Below, one piece after another: positions 17,551 to 25,974 of a DNA stretch of 64,000 bases. The position numbers and the translations under genes are program-made. The notes under the pieces are model-generated. The model searched no databases. It was not told where the DNA came from and saw only the letters and a list, made by a program, of their open reading frames with translations. Position 1 is the first letter of the stretch. Every line of letters starts with the position of its first letter. The DNA is from CAJGCS01 sp045589955 (GTDB lineage Bacteria > Bacillota_I > Bacilli_A > ML615J-28 > CAG-313), in the NCBI GenBank assembly GCA_045589955.1, contig JAZNQD010000064.1, positions 54,123 to 118,122 on the forward strand. Direction: 5' to 3'.

Positions 17551-18807
17551 AACTTTTTCTGAATGTAAATGATAAATTTCTTCAGTTGCAAAAGCAAGTT
17601 TAGAGATTACATCATTTTTTGTAGGATAGCAAAAATAACTATTGTCTTCAGTATTAATTACAAAACAGTCAAAATGCTTAATATGAACATAATCGTATTC
17701 AACATGTAAACTATTTGCTTGAAGAGGAGATCTTATAATACGATATGGAGCATTATTATAATATCCTTCTAGAACAAAACCATTTTCAATTGTGTGTGAA
17801 ATTTTGGCTTTACCAAGATAAATAGCACCATTTGTTCTTGGTAATGAATATACTTCAACATCGTCTTCAAAATGATAAGTTCCTTCTCTTACTTCTTTAC
17901 GAACTTCAGCTTTTTCCCATTTAAACCAGTCGGGAACATGTGAAAATTCAGTGTCGCCTGTAAGTGCGGTTAAAGTTCCATCTTCGTTTAAATTCCAATG
18001 TTTACCACATTCTTCACAAAATACTTCCGTACCTAAAGAATTCATTTTTCGTTCAGTATGACAGTGGGGACATTTGTACAAAATCTTATGAATCTTCTCT
18101 GCACGATCTTTTTCTGTAATTAAAATGTTATTGTCTTTTTGATATTGATATTCATCATACTCAAATTCTTTTTTAATAACATCATATATATCAGAAATGC
18201 TCATATTTTCAATATCATCAACTGTTAGAACCTGCTTAATAGTTGTATGAAGAGGAACTTTACGTGGTTTTTTCCAAGCCCAAAATGGAGTATGTAAATG
18301 ATTACCACGATGAATAACTACAACCACTGGAACTTTACAACTTTTAATAAGCTTTGCAAGAGATTCAGGCAAATAAGAAGTTATTCCACAAGGAGAATAT
18401 CTTGCCTCTGGATACATACCTAAAACATCGCCTCGTTTTAAGACTTTCTTAATTGATTTAATTAAATGTAAATCATTGGAAAATTTTCTTGTACAAATGG
18501 AACCAATTAACTCTAGTAACCATGCCCGACGAATATAACCATCAATATTAACAATATTGTTTATTCGATGAGGAAATGTACCAACTGCAGTTAATTCAAA
18601 GTCAATGAAATAATGGTGATTACTTAGTAAGATATATGGAGGTTTTAATCCCTTCATATTGATTTTTTCAATTTTGTGTTTTTTTCCAATTAAAGCAAAC
18701 TTTGAAAGAATATATATAAGTAGTGTTAGAATTCTTGGTTGTCTAATTGGATATTTTGCGGTATTGTATCTTTTTTTATTTTTATAATTTACCTCTATTT
18801 GATTCAT
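17539..18807 (-). CDS. PlsC-like acyltransferase with zinc ribbon and extra C-terminal domain
   Basis: 422 residues. The first half is a glycerolphosphate-type acyltransferase: motif I SNHHYFID (HX4D) near residue 58 and the PEAR variant of motif III in MYPEARYSP. These enzymes acylate lysophosphatidic acid or related lipids at the membrane. An unusual four-Cys zinc ribbon (CPHC about residue 248, CEEC about residue 268) and a roughly 120-residue beta-rich carboxy domain follow; they are not part of ordinary PlsC (about 240 residues). Ribosome site AGAGGGA precedes the ATG. The lipid substrate is unknown. Confidence 0.82.
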   Translation of the reverse strand: MNQIEVNYKNKKRYNTAKYPIRQPRILTLLIYILSKFALIGKKHKIEKINMKGLKPPYILLSNHHYFIDFELTAVGTFPHRINNIVNIDGYIRRAWLLELIGSICTRKFSNDLHLIKSIKKVLKRGDVLGMYPEARYSPCGITSYLPESLAKLIKSCKVPVVVVIHRGNHLHTPFWAWKKPRKVPLHTTIKQVLTVDDIENMSISDIYDVIKKEFEYDEYQYQKDNNILITEKDRAEKIHKILYKCPHCHTERKMNSLGTEVFCEECGKHWNLNEDGTLTALTGDTEFSHVPDWFKWEKAEVRKEVREGTYHFEDDVEVYSLPRTNGAIYLGKAKISHTIENGFVLEGYYNNAPYRIIRSPLQANSLHVEYDYVHIKHFDCFVINTEDNSYFCYPTKNDVISKLAFATEEIYHLHSEKVNKK

Positions 18808-18872
18808 ATTTTCCCTCTATAAATTTATATAAAATTCTATCATATATTTACTACCTTTGCAAATTTTATTAT

Positions 18873-18901
18873 TTGAAAAAAAGAAATAATTATGTTATAT
18901 T
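18873..18901 (+). promoter_or_regulatory. SigA-type promoter, alpha/beta hydrolase
   Basis: TTGAAA (18873-18878), 17 bp, TATATT (18896-18901) preceded by TGT (extended -10). Confidence 0.75.
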
Positions 18902-18923
18902 AAGTAAGAAAGAAGGTTTTAGC

Positions 18924-19880
18924 ATGGAATTATATCATTATTGCATTATTGCAATTGTGCTTATTATATTTATATCTATTTTCTTATTATTTGTTCTTCC
19001 ATATATTTGTTATCGAAAAACATTCTATTCTAAAGGAAATAAAGTAAAGAACTTTGATGCTAAAGACTTGCCTAACCAAGCTGTTTATAATCTTTATCGT
19101 GATATTATTTTAAAAGATATTGATGATGTTAGATTATTAAAAGCAGAAGAACTACATCTTGTTTCTTTCGATAAACTAAATTTATATGCACGATATTATG
19201 AATATGATAAAGATTCTCCAATTGAAATCATGTTTCATGGATACCGTGGAAGTTCAGAAAGAGACTTAAGCACCGGAGTTAAAAGAGCTTTTAAGTGTGG
19301 AAGAAGTGTTGTTCTTGTAGATCAACGTGCTAGTGGAAAAAGTGAGGGCCATACAATTTCATTTGGAATAAATGAAAGAATTGATTGTTTGTATTGGGCA
19401 AGATATGTAAGTGAAAATTTTGGTTCTGGAAGAAAAATCATCTTAACTGGCATTTCTATGGGTGCTGCAACTGTTCTTATGGCATCAAGTTTAGATTTGC
19501 CTGAAAATGTAGTAGGTGTTTTATCAGATTGTTCATATAATATGCCAAAAGATATTATTATGAAGGTAGTTAAAGATATGAAATTACCTCCAAAATTAGT
19601 ATATCCTTTTATTAAATTAGGTGCTAAAATGTATGGGAATTTTAATCTTGAAGAAACATCTCCGATTGAGGCTGTTTCTAAAACAAAACTTCCAATTATT
19701 TTTTCTCATGGAACAAATGATGATTATGTTCCTTGTAATATGAGTGAAAAATTATTTAAAGAGTGTCAAAGTACCAAAAGAATCGTAACAATTGATAAAG
19801 GTCTTCATGGTACAAGTTATTTAACAAACCCTGATAAGTATCTTGAGGAATTAATTGATTTTTTTAAAGATATCAAATAA
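18924..19880 (+). CDS. Membrane-anchored alpha/beta hydrolase
   Basis: 318 residues from the ATG at 18924 (AAGAAGG upstream; the longer open frame to 18747 runs across the promoter and the divergent gene). One amino-terminal transmembrane helix (YCIIAIVLIIFISIFLLFVL) then a hydrolase domain: FHGYRGS oxyanion region, VDQRASGKSEG, nucleophile elbow GISMGA, acid DD in HGTNDDYVP, and catalytic His in GLHGTSY. Resembles the YqkD/BAAT-like prolyl-oligopeptidase-fold hydrolases of Bacillota. Substrate unknown; the catalytic domain is probably cytoplasmic or external depending on anchor orientation. Confidence 0.85.
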   Translation: MELYHYCIIAIVLIIFISIFLLFVLPYICYRKTFYSKGNKVKNFDAKDLPNQAVYNLYRDIILKDIDDVRLLKAEELHLVSFDKLNLYARYYEYDKDSPIEIMFHGYRGSSERDLSTGVKRAFKCGRSVVLVDQRASGKSEGHTISFGINERIDCLYWARYVSENFGSGRKIILTGISMGAATVLMASSLDLPENVVGVLSDCSYNMPKDIIMKVVKDMKLPPKLVYPFIKLGAKMYGNFNLEETSPIEAVSKTKLPIIFSHGTNDDYVPCNMSEKLFKECQSTKRIVTIDKGLHGTSYLTNPDKYLEELIDFFKDIK

Positions 19881-19904
19881 AAAAGAAAAAGAAGATTTGA
19901 ATGT

Positions 19905-19952
19905 TATAATTTAAAGGTTAGACTATTATTTAATAGTCTAACCTTTAAATAT
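19905..19952. terminator. Long perfect hairpin between convergent genes
   Basis: An 18-bp perfect stem (19911-19928 with 19931-19948; arms begin TTAAAGGTTAGACTATTA). It separates a plus-strand hydrolase from a minus-strand hydrolase and probably stops both transcripts, although T runs are poor. Confidence 0.75.
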
Positions 19953-21062
19953 TTATTTAGATAAGATTTTAGAGATAATTGGATATATATATTCAGACAT
20001 AGATATAAAGCCATAATCAGTAGGATGGCAACCATCAACTGTTTTTTCTGATATGTTAGTTTTACCTAATACTTTTGCTCCATCAATGTAGTATAAGTTA
20101 TTATCACCTGAATTTTTAACATATTTTTTTTGATATTTTCTAATTTCCTTTTCGTTTTTAATATAATCTTCATCATGAAATTCAAGATACATTGGAATCT
20201 TACTCATAATAATAATAGGAACAATAGGATATTTACTTCTTAGACATTTTACAAAATTATCTAGTGTAGCTTTTAATCGATCAAAAGTTGCATTGGCTTC
20301 ATAATCTAAGATAAACATTTCAACATTTTCTATTTCGCTTAATGCTTCGGCAATTTCGATATGTCCTTTTCCATTTCCTGAAAATCCATAATTTAGACAT
20401 TCTGTGTTTAACATACGTGATAAAATTTGTGTATAACTCATCCCAGGTCGACTAGCACAACCGCCTTGGGTAATTGATGTACCATAAAAAACAATTTTCT
20501 TATTATCCTTAAATAAATCAAGACAAGGAGCAATCGCACTATTTGGATTAATACCTATTAATACTTCATCAACTGTTGCATATAAAGGGAAGTTAAGAAC
20601 AAATAATTTGTTTTCTTTGCTTAAGTTATTATGATTAAAGAATGTAAATTCATATTCGGTTTTATTAAAATCAAAATTGCTTGTTCGATAAAACTTCATA
20701 TCTTGATAAGTATTACCAATATAAAGGTCAAAACCTGCTTGACCAGTATAAGGCATATGTCCCATATGAAATTTAAAGCTTAACTTGACTTTTATTTTTA
20801 AGACATTAGTATTTGAATAAAAGGCAACAAGTCCACCAGAACTATTTCCGGCAAGAACATCAACACTTCCTTCTAACTTAGGTAATACATCATCTAAACT
20901 TTTAGAAAGACGATGGTATCTTCTGTCTTTATCAAACCAGTATAACCCATAGACTTTGACTGAATCATCAATCTTTGGGTCAATATATCGTATTGAATCG
21001 TCTAAGTTTTCTTTGTTAATGAAATTACTATCTACTTTTTTAATATCAATTGTTTTACTCAT
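19953..21062 (-). CDS. SGNH/GDSL-type hydrolase with N-terminal beta domain
   Basis: 369 residues, no signal peptide. The first half (about 1-170) is a beta-rich jelly-roll-like domain; the second is an SGNH hydrolase: block I FYGTSITQGG (Ser nucleophile), block II region NYGFSGNGKG (Gly/Asn), and DGCHPTDYGF carrying the Asp-x-x-His pair of block V. The layout matches the two-domain SGNH family with an N-terminal SGNH_hydro_N-like domain, often carbohydrate or acyl-ester esterases. It is upstream of an SIS sugar-phosphate protein on the same strand, but separated by 147 bp including a terminator. Confidence 0.82.
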   Translation of the reverse strand: MSKTIDIKKVDSNFINKENLDDSIRYIDPKIDDSVKVYGLYWFDKDRRYHRLSKSLDDVLPKLEGSVDVLAGNSSGGLVAFYSNTNVLKIKVKLSFKFHMGHMPYTGQAGFDLYIGNTYQDMKFYRTSNFDFNKTEYEFTFFNHNNLSKENKLFVLNFPLYATVDEVLIGINPNSAIAPCLDLFKDNKKIVFYGTSITQGGCASRPGMSYTQILSRMLNTECLNYGFSGNGKGHIEIAEALSEIENVEMFILDYEANATFDRLKATLDNFVKCLRSKYPIVPIIIMSKIPMYLEFHDEDYIKNEKEIRKYQKKYVKNSGDNNLYYIDGAKVLGKTNISEKTVDGCHPTDYGFISMSEYIYPIISKILSK

Positions 21063-21155
21063 AATTACCTCAAAATAATTTTAATTCAATATATTATAAT
21101 TATATAATAAAAAAATAAAATTTAGCTTATAGACGCTTAATGAATCTAAATAAAA

Positions 21156-21206
21156 TTAAAAACCAAAAGTAAAATCTAAAACTTTAGAATAAAACTTTTG
21201 GTTTAT
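21156..21206 (-). terminator. Terminator after the SIS-domain gene
   Basis: AAACCAAAAGT (21160-21170) pairs with ACTTTTGGTTT (21194-21204) and an inner TCTAAA/TTTAGA stem; read on the minus strand it ends in a T-rich stretch. Confidence 0.75.
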
Positions 21207-21209
21207 TTG

Positions 21210-21935
21210 TTAATATAGACTCTTTACACGGCTCTTATATTCTTCGTAAATTTTTTTATTATGTTCATCTCCACCTTCTAAGTTAGCACTCATATAAATA
21301 GGAGGGGTAAGATTGTTTTTAGTAAATAAGTCAATTATTTCCAAAACTAAACATTGGGCAATATAACTACAAATGATTGAAGATACAGCACCAGAGTTTC
21401 CATAAGGCGTTTCGATAATACCATCTCCATGGGGAACATGATTGTCAATTACAATATCAGCACATTCATATAAATGTTTATTATCTAATGTTCGTGCTTT
21501 ATTATTTTTAGATGAAGCAACACTTGTTATAGCTATAACTTGATGACCATTTTTTCTCGCAATTTGGGCAAATTCAACAGGAACAGCATTAACACCCGAA
21601 TTAGAAACAACAATAAAAGGATCATTGTCATTAACATCTAATCCTTCATAAACAACTTTTGCAATCCCTGGTAATCTTTCAAATTTTGTACTGCTTATTG
21701 CACCTTCATGTTGCATAAGAAAAGGTCTTAATACAGGATCAATGGCAACTAAACCACCTGCACGGTAAAATAATTCCTCACTAAACATATGTGAATGTCC
21801 AGTTGCAAAAACGTGTAAGATACCTTTTTCTTTAATTGAATCAAAAATTATCTTTGCAGCTGCTTTAATATTTTCGCTTTCTTCATTTGCAACTTTATCA
21901 ATTAATTCTTTAACTTTATTTGTAAATTCATTCAT
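21210..21935 (-). CDS. SIS-domain phosphosugar-binding protein (UPF0309-like)
   Basis: 241 residues with one sugar-isomerase (SIS) fold: HVFATGHSHMFSEELFYRAG, then FIVVSNSGVNAVPVE (the Ser-rich phosphosugar-binding loop) and VIAITSV. The overall pattern, including GDGIIETPYGNSGAVSS, matches the UPF0309 group of SIS proteins, whose members are thought to isomerise or bind an amino-sugar phosphate; exact substrate unknown. Ribosome site TGAGGAA upstream. Monocistronic. Confidence 0.85.
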   Translation of the reverse strand: MNEFTNKVKELIDKVANEESENIKAAAKIIFDSIKEKGILHVFATGHSHMFSEELFYRAGGLVAIDPVLRPFLMQHEGAISSTKFERLPGIAKVVYEGLDVNDNDPFIVVSNSGVNAVPVEFAQIARKNGHQVIAITSVASSKNNKARTLDNKHLYECADIVIDNHVPHGDGIIETPYGNSGAVSSIICSYIAQCLVLEIIDLFTKNNLTPPIYMSANLEGGDEHNKKIYEEYKSRVKSLY

Positions 21936-21965
21936 AATTATTCCTCATTTATTTTACTTAGATTA

Positions 21966-21994
21966 ATTATAACATATATATCTCATTTGGTCAA
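21966..21994 (-). promoter_or_regulatory. SigA-type promoter, SIS-domain gene
   Basis: On the minus strand TTGACC, 17 bp, TATAAT with TGT before it. Confidence 0.8.
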
Positions 21995-22018
21995 GAAACC
22001 CTTTCTATAAATTTTTTC

Positions 22019-22047
22019 TTGTATTTGTTATAAGTCTATGATATAAT
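22019..22047 (+). promoter_or_regulatory. SigA-type promoter, InlB-repeat lipoprotein
   Basis: TTGTAT (22019-22024), 17 bp, TATAAT (22042-22047) with TGA before it. Confidence 0.7.
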
Positions 22048-22072
22048 TATTGTAATAAAAAAGGTGGTTAAT

Positions 22073-24700
22073 ATGAAAAAGAGATTACTATTTATAAATA
22101 TTTTATTTTTACTGTTTTTAGTTTCATGCAGAGCAAAACCAGCTGAACAACATATAACAACAATTATTCCTCAAGAGGAGGAAATTGTCCTAAATATTGG
22201 TGACAGCAAACCAATTAATTATGATGTTTTACCAAGTGGTATATCTGAAGAAATAAAGATAACAGTTGAAGACCCAAGTATTGTAAGAGTTGAAAACCAA
22301 ACAGTTATTGCCCTTAGTTATGGTGAAACAAAAATTATTTTAGAAAGTACAAGTAATAGTGATGTTTATGCGAATATTGATGTATCAGTTATTCGAAGAA
22401 ATTTTAATATTACTTATGAATTAGATGGTGGAAAATTTACTGAACAAGTAGTAAGTACTTACCAAGAAAATATTGGCTTAGATGTTTTACCAGATCCAAC
22501 TAAAGAAGGTTATCAATTCAACGGATGGTATTTAGAAGATTCATTATTAACATCAGTTAATCCAACTTTAAATAAAGATATCACACTTTATGCAAAATGG
22601 GAGTATATACCTAAGACTTTTAGAATAGACTATAATCTTGATGGTGGTATGTTTTTGGAAGAAGTTCCTTCTTCATTTATTGAAAATGTCGGACTAGAAG
22701 AACTTCCAATTCCAACAAAAGATGGTTATAAATTCATAGGTTGGGAACTTGAAAATGAATTAGTTTCAAGTATTGATAAAACAATTAATAAAAATATTAC
22801 CCTTAAGGCAATATGGTCATATATTCCTAAAGAATATTGTATTGAATATGATCTAGATGGTGGAGAATTTACAGAAGAAGTCCCAAATAGTTATTTTGAA
22901 TTTGAAGGGTTAGAGGAACTTCCAATTCCTACTAAAGAAGAATATGAATTTGTAGGTTGGGAATTAAATGGTAATATTATTACAAGTATTGGCAAAACTT
23001 CTAAGGAAGATGTTACTTTAATCGCAATATGGCAATTAAAGTTTGATGTTAACAAAGCTAATGAAGTTATTAAAATGATTAATACACTTCCTTATCATAC
23101 AACCTATAATGATAAAGAAAAAATAGATTATATTCTAGAATACTATAATGGGCTTTCTGAAGATACAAAAGCTCTTGTTACAAACATTGATATTTTAATT
23201 AGCAAAATAAACATTCTTGAAGAAATCGAAAATAATAAAACTGAAATTACCTATGTTCTTGGCAATAACAACTATAGTTCAAGAGAAGAATTATTCAATA
23301 ATTTCTTTAGTGATTTTTATGTGTTTATCGTAAATAATCATGGTACTGACTATTTAATTCAAAACAATATAAATAGTATTGAAGATTTCGTTACATTGGC
23401 TGGTGATTTTAATGGTGCAGGTGTTTCAAACCTTTATGGTATTGGTAATCTTGCTGGTAGATATTTGTTAACAAAAGATATCAATGGCGTTTTAGAAAAT
23501 CAACCTGAAAATACTTTCTTTGGTTATTGTTATCAAAATAATTTATATCAAGATTTACTACCATTCTTTATTCGCTTCTTTGCTTATTGGCGTATCGATG
23601 AACGTTATGCGAATTTAAATAACTATGGTGCAGATATATTTGCAGAGGGATGGGCTCCAACAGTAGACATTGCTAAATTCTTCTATTATGATGAAAATAC
23701 TTCATATGTAAAAACAGAAAGAATGCTGGATTGTTTCTTAAATACCGCTTCAGTTGTTTATGGTGATTTACCTACTGTTTTAACACAAGGTATGATTCTT
23801 CCAAATAATCTAAAACTTCGTGGATATATTTTTGAGGGATGGTATGATAATCCAGAATTTAGTGGGGATAAAATAACAACAATCACCAATACAAATGAAA
23901 AAGTAATTCTTTATGCAAAATGGACAGAAGATATATATCAACAAGAAAAAGATAAAGCCGAAATCGTTGATATATATATTTATAACTTAACTACGTCAAA
24001 AGCTGTTGTAAATAAAAAAACTGTTACTTATATTAGAAATATGTATGAAGAACTTACACAAGTAGGAAAAGAACTAGTAACGGATTATAATACATTCTTA
24101 AGATATGAAGAACAATTTGCCCAAGATTTCTTAGAACCAGTTACTGTTAATTTCACAATTGAGATTGATGAATTATTATCTAAAGAAGCTATTCAAAACG
24201 CTTTTATTGCCGATTTTAATTCTACAACAAATTCTAATATTCAATCACTTGATGAGCTAATTTCAAAAAGATATACATATATGAAACAAATTGGTCAGTT
24301 CTTTGCTGATAACTCAATGCGTAGCAAATGGTATTATTTATTAGATTTATTGGAAGATGAAAATAGTGCTATAGGATTACAAATACAGTTAGAAAGAATT
24401 AAAGAAAATGGCAGTGGGGATTTAGAATACGTAACTAAGGCTCTTGGATATTTATTAAAAGGAGAAAGTGCTCTAGAAGATAGTGAAGTTAAAGTTGATT
24501 TTAGTAAAGAAGAAGTACAAAGTAAGTTAACTTCACAATTTGGAACATATTCAGTTACATATGAAAAAGAAGCATATTTATATACATTTACTATTGCTGG
24601 ATATGAATGCCTAGGTTTCTTTGATTTAGAAGGAAATCAAGTATTTAAAATAACTGAAAACATGAATTCCAATTTGAAAATCAAATTTGTAAAAAAGTAA
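22073..24700 (+). CDS. Large surface lipoprotein with Ig-like and InlB B-repeat domains
   Basis: 875 residues from the ATG at 22073 (AAGGTGG ends 5 bases upstream; the GTG at 22064 lies inside that site). Signal peptide and lipobox FLVSC. Then a BIG2-like domain (IGDSKPINYDVLPSG to GETKIILES), three InlB/Listeria-Bacteroides repeats (each begins YELDGG/YDLDGG and ends GW..L/AKW; about 22400-23035), a helical region, a fourth such repeat (PNNLKLRGYIFEGWYDNPEF, about 23790-23930) and a helical carboxy half with no recognised family. It is probably an outward-facing adhesin or binding protein anchored by lipid rather than by LPXTG sorting. Confidence 0.85.
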   Translation: MKKRLLFINILFLLFLVSCRAKPAEQHITTIIPQEEEIVLNIGDSKPINYDVLPSGISEEIKITVEDPSIVRVENQTVIALSYGETKIILESTSNSDVYANIDVSVIRRNFNITYELDGGKFTEQVVSTYQENIGLDVLPDPTKEGYQFNGWYLEDSLLTSVNPTLNKDITLYAKWEYIPKTFRIDYNLDGGMFLEEVPSSFIENVGLEELPIPTKDGYKFIGWELENELVSSIDKTINKNITLKAIWSYIPKEYCIEYDLDGGEFTEEVPNSYFEFEGLEELPIPTKEEYEFVGWELNGNIITSIGKTSKEDVTLIAIWQLKFDVNKANEVIKMINTLPYHTTYNDKEKIDYILEYYNGLSEDTKALVTNIDILISKINILEEIENNKTEITYVLGNNNYSSREELFNNFFSDFYVFIVNNHGTDYLIQNNINSIEDFVTLAGDFNGAGVSNLYGIGNLAGRYLLTKDINGVLENQPENTFFGYCYQNNLYQDLLPFFIRFFAYWRIDERYANLNNYGADIFAEGWAPTVDIAKFFYYDENTSYVKTERMLDCFLNTASVVYGDLPTVLTQGMILPNNLKLRGYIFEGWYDNPEFSGDKITTITNTNEKVILYAKWTEDIYQQEKDKAEIVDIYIYNLTTSKAVVNKKTVTYIRNMYEELTQVGKELVTDYNTFLRYEEQFAQDFLEPVTVNFTIEIDELLSKEAIQNAFIADFNSTTNSNIQSLDELISKRYTYMKQIGQFFADNSMRSKWYYLLDLLEDENSAIGLQIQLERIKENGSGDLEYVTKALGYLLKGESALEDSEVKVDFSKEEVQSKLTSQFGTYSVTYEKEAYLYTFTIAGYECLGFFDLEGNQVFKITENMNSNLKIKFVKK

Positions 24701-24740
24701 CTACATAAGAAACTAGTTTGATTAAAAACGGACTAGATAA

Positions 24741-24801
24741 AAATAACACATTAGACTTTAAGTAATCAATTTTAGATTACTTTATCTAATGTGTTTTTTT
24801 A
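24741..24801. terminator. Nested-stem terminator
   Basis: AACACATTAGA (24745-24755) pairs with TCTAATGTGTT (24785-24795), with an inner AGTAATC/GATTACT stem and a seven-T run on the plus side. It also presents A/T runs for the minus-strand fic gene. Confidence 0.85.
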
Positions 24802-24887
24802 TACAATAAATGTAAAGAGTAAATTAACTATGTATATAAGAAAAGGAAATAATAAAATCTATACAAAATATACAAATGAAGAAAAAG

Positions 24888-25784
24888 TTACTTATCATAC
24901 TCAATTCTAAAATAATCAAGATACGCTTTAAATTGATCTTGTGCTGCAAGACACGTATCAATCAAATATCCTTTTTCTTGTTCCCATTCTTTTAGCCCTC
25001 TATAATAAAACATCTTTAGTTTTTCATCTATTATAAAAGGAACTATGTTATATTTAAGACATTCCTTAAACATTAAAAGCCTACCCACCCTACCATTACC
25101 ATCTTGAAAAGGATGGATGTATTCAAATCTATAATGAAACTCGATTATATCATTTAATGTTTTATTTTTAATATTGTTATACCATTCAATTAAAGATTTA
25201 ACTTCATCTCTTACTTTTTCAGGACTTGTTGTAACTCTTCCACCAACTTCATTTGGAAGTTTTTTATAATCACCTACAACGAACCAATTATTTCTACTAT
25301 CAGTTGTCCCATTTTTTAAAATGAAGTGTAGTTGTTTTATTAAATTTTCTGTAATGTTCAGATTAGCTTTATCTATGATTAAATCTATACATCTAAAGTG
25401 ATTAGCAGTTTCAACAATATCATCAACACTAATAACTTCACCAGTTAAACCTATCGTATTAGTTTCATATATGTATCTTGTTTGATCATGTGTAAGACGA
25501 CTTCCTTCGATATGGTTAGAATTGTATGTAAGTTCAATTTGGACCTTATGATAAATTCCTCCTTTAAGTTTAGATACTTTTTCTAATTTTAAAATATCAA
25601 GTAATGTTTTTCTATTATTATTAACTCTTGCTTTTCTATCAGGTTTAACAGCATCACTTGGTATCATCCAAGTTTTGCCAACAAGATAAGCACCAGAGAT
25701 TCTTCCTTCAGAACAATAATTTCTAACACTTCGTTCTGACAGATTCCATAGTTTTGCTATTTCAGATACGCTTAAAAAATTCAT
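24888..25784 (-). CDS. Fic-family protein with N-terminal helix-turn-helix
   Basis: 298 residues. Residues 1-55 form a MerR/excisionase-like winged HTH (FLSVSEIAKLWNLSERSVRN, KTWMIPSDAVKP). The Fic core follows: inhibitory helix motif SNHIEG (S/TxxxEG, class II autoinhibition) near residue 92 and active-site loop HPFQDGNGRVGR near residue 220, complete with catalytic His. Fic enzymes transfer AMP (or another nucleotide group) to Tyr/Ser/Thr of target proteins. Fusion to a DNA-binding domain suggests regulation of its own promoter, which carries a perfect 15-bp inverted repeat. GAGGTG lies 7 bases before the ATG. First gene of a minus-strand accessory island. Confidence 0.93.
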   Translation of the reverse strand: MNFLSVSEIAKLWNLSERSVRNYCSEGRISGAYLVGKTWMIPSDAVKPDRKARVNNNRKTLLDILKLEKVSKLKGGIYHKVQIELTYNSNHIEGSRLTHDQTRYIYETNTIGLTGEVISVDDIVETANHFRCIDLIIDKANLNITENLIKQLHFILKNGTTDSRNNWFVVGDYKKLPNEVGGRVTTSPEKVRDEVKSLIEWYNNIKNKTLNDIIEFHYRFEYIHPFQDGNGRVGRLLMFKECLKYNIVPFIIDEKLKMFYYRGLKEWEQEKGYLIDTCLAAQDQFKAYLDYFRIEYDK

Positions 25785-25806
25785 AATAACACCTCAAGTT
25801 ACTATT

Positions 25807-25835
25807 ATTATATCACATTATCGGCAAAATATCAA
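25807..25835 (-). promoter_or_regulatory. SigA-type promoter of the HTH-Fic gene
   Basis: Minus strand: TTGATA (plus 25830-25835), 17 bp, TATAAT (plus 25807-25812). The -35 and spacer are covered by the proximal arm of the inverted repeat at 25818-25874, so a bound repressor would block it. Confidence 0.8.
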
Positions 25836-25874
25836 GTATATTATTTTTTATTTTTTGTAATATTTTGCCGATAA
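25818..25874. repeat. 15-bp perfect inverted repeat over the fic promoter (probable operator)
   Basis: TTATCGGCAAAATAT at 25818-25832 is the exact reverse complement of ATATTTTGCCGATAA at 25860-25874, with a 27-bp AT-rich spacer. The GC-containing core (CGGCAAAA/TTTTGCCG) stands out in this AT-rich DNA. Centre-to-centre spacing is 42 bp, four helical turns, as expected for two half-sites bound on one DNA face and looped or bridged. Confidence 0.75.
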
Positions 25875-25884
25875 AGGAAAATTC

Positions 25885-25921
25885 ATTATTAAAAAATAAT
25901 TATAATCATGCTATGATTACT
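25885..25921 (-). terminator. Terminator after the serine hydrolase
   Basis: TAATCAT (25903-25909), loop GCT, ATGATTA (25913-25919); on the minus strand it runs into a T-rich tail. Confidence 0.6.
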
Positions 25922-25974
25922 TATCATTACATAAACAATAATACTCTTTACTACTTGATAAAATAAGAATTTAT

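Noticed and set aside
18747..18923. Amino-terminal extension of the membrane-anchored hydrolase
   Set aside because: The extension spans the promoter and the divergent gene's 5' end; the ATG at 18924 with its ribosome site and transmembrane helix is the sensible start.
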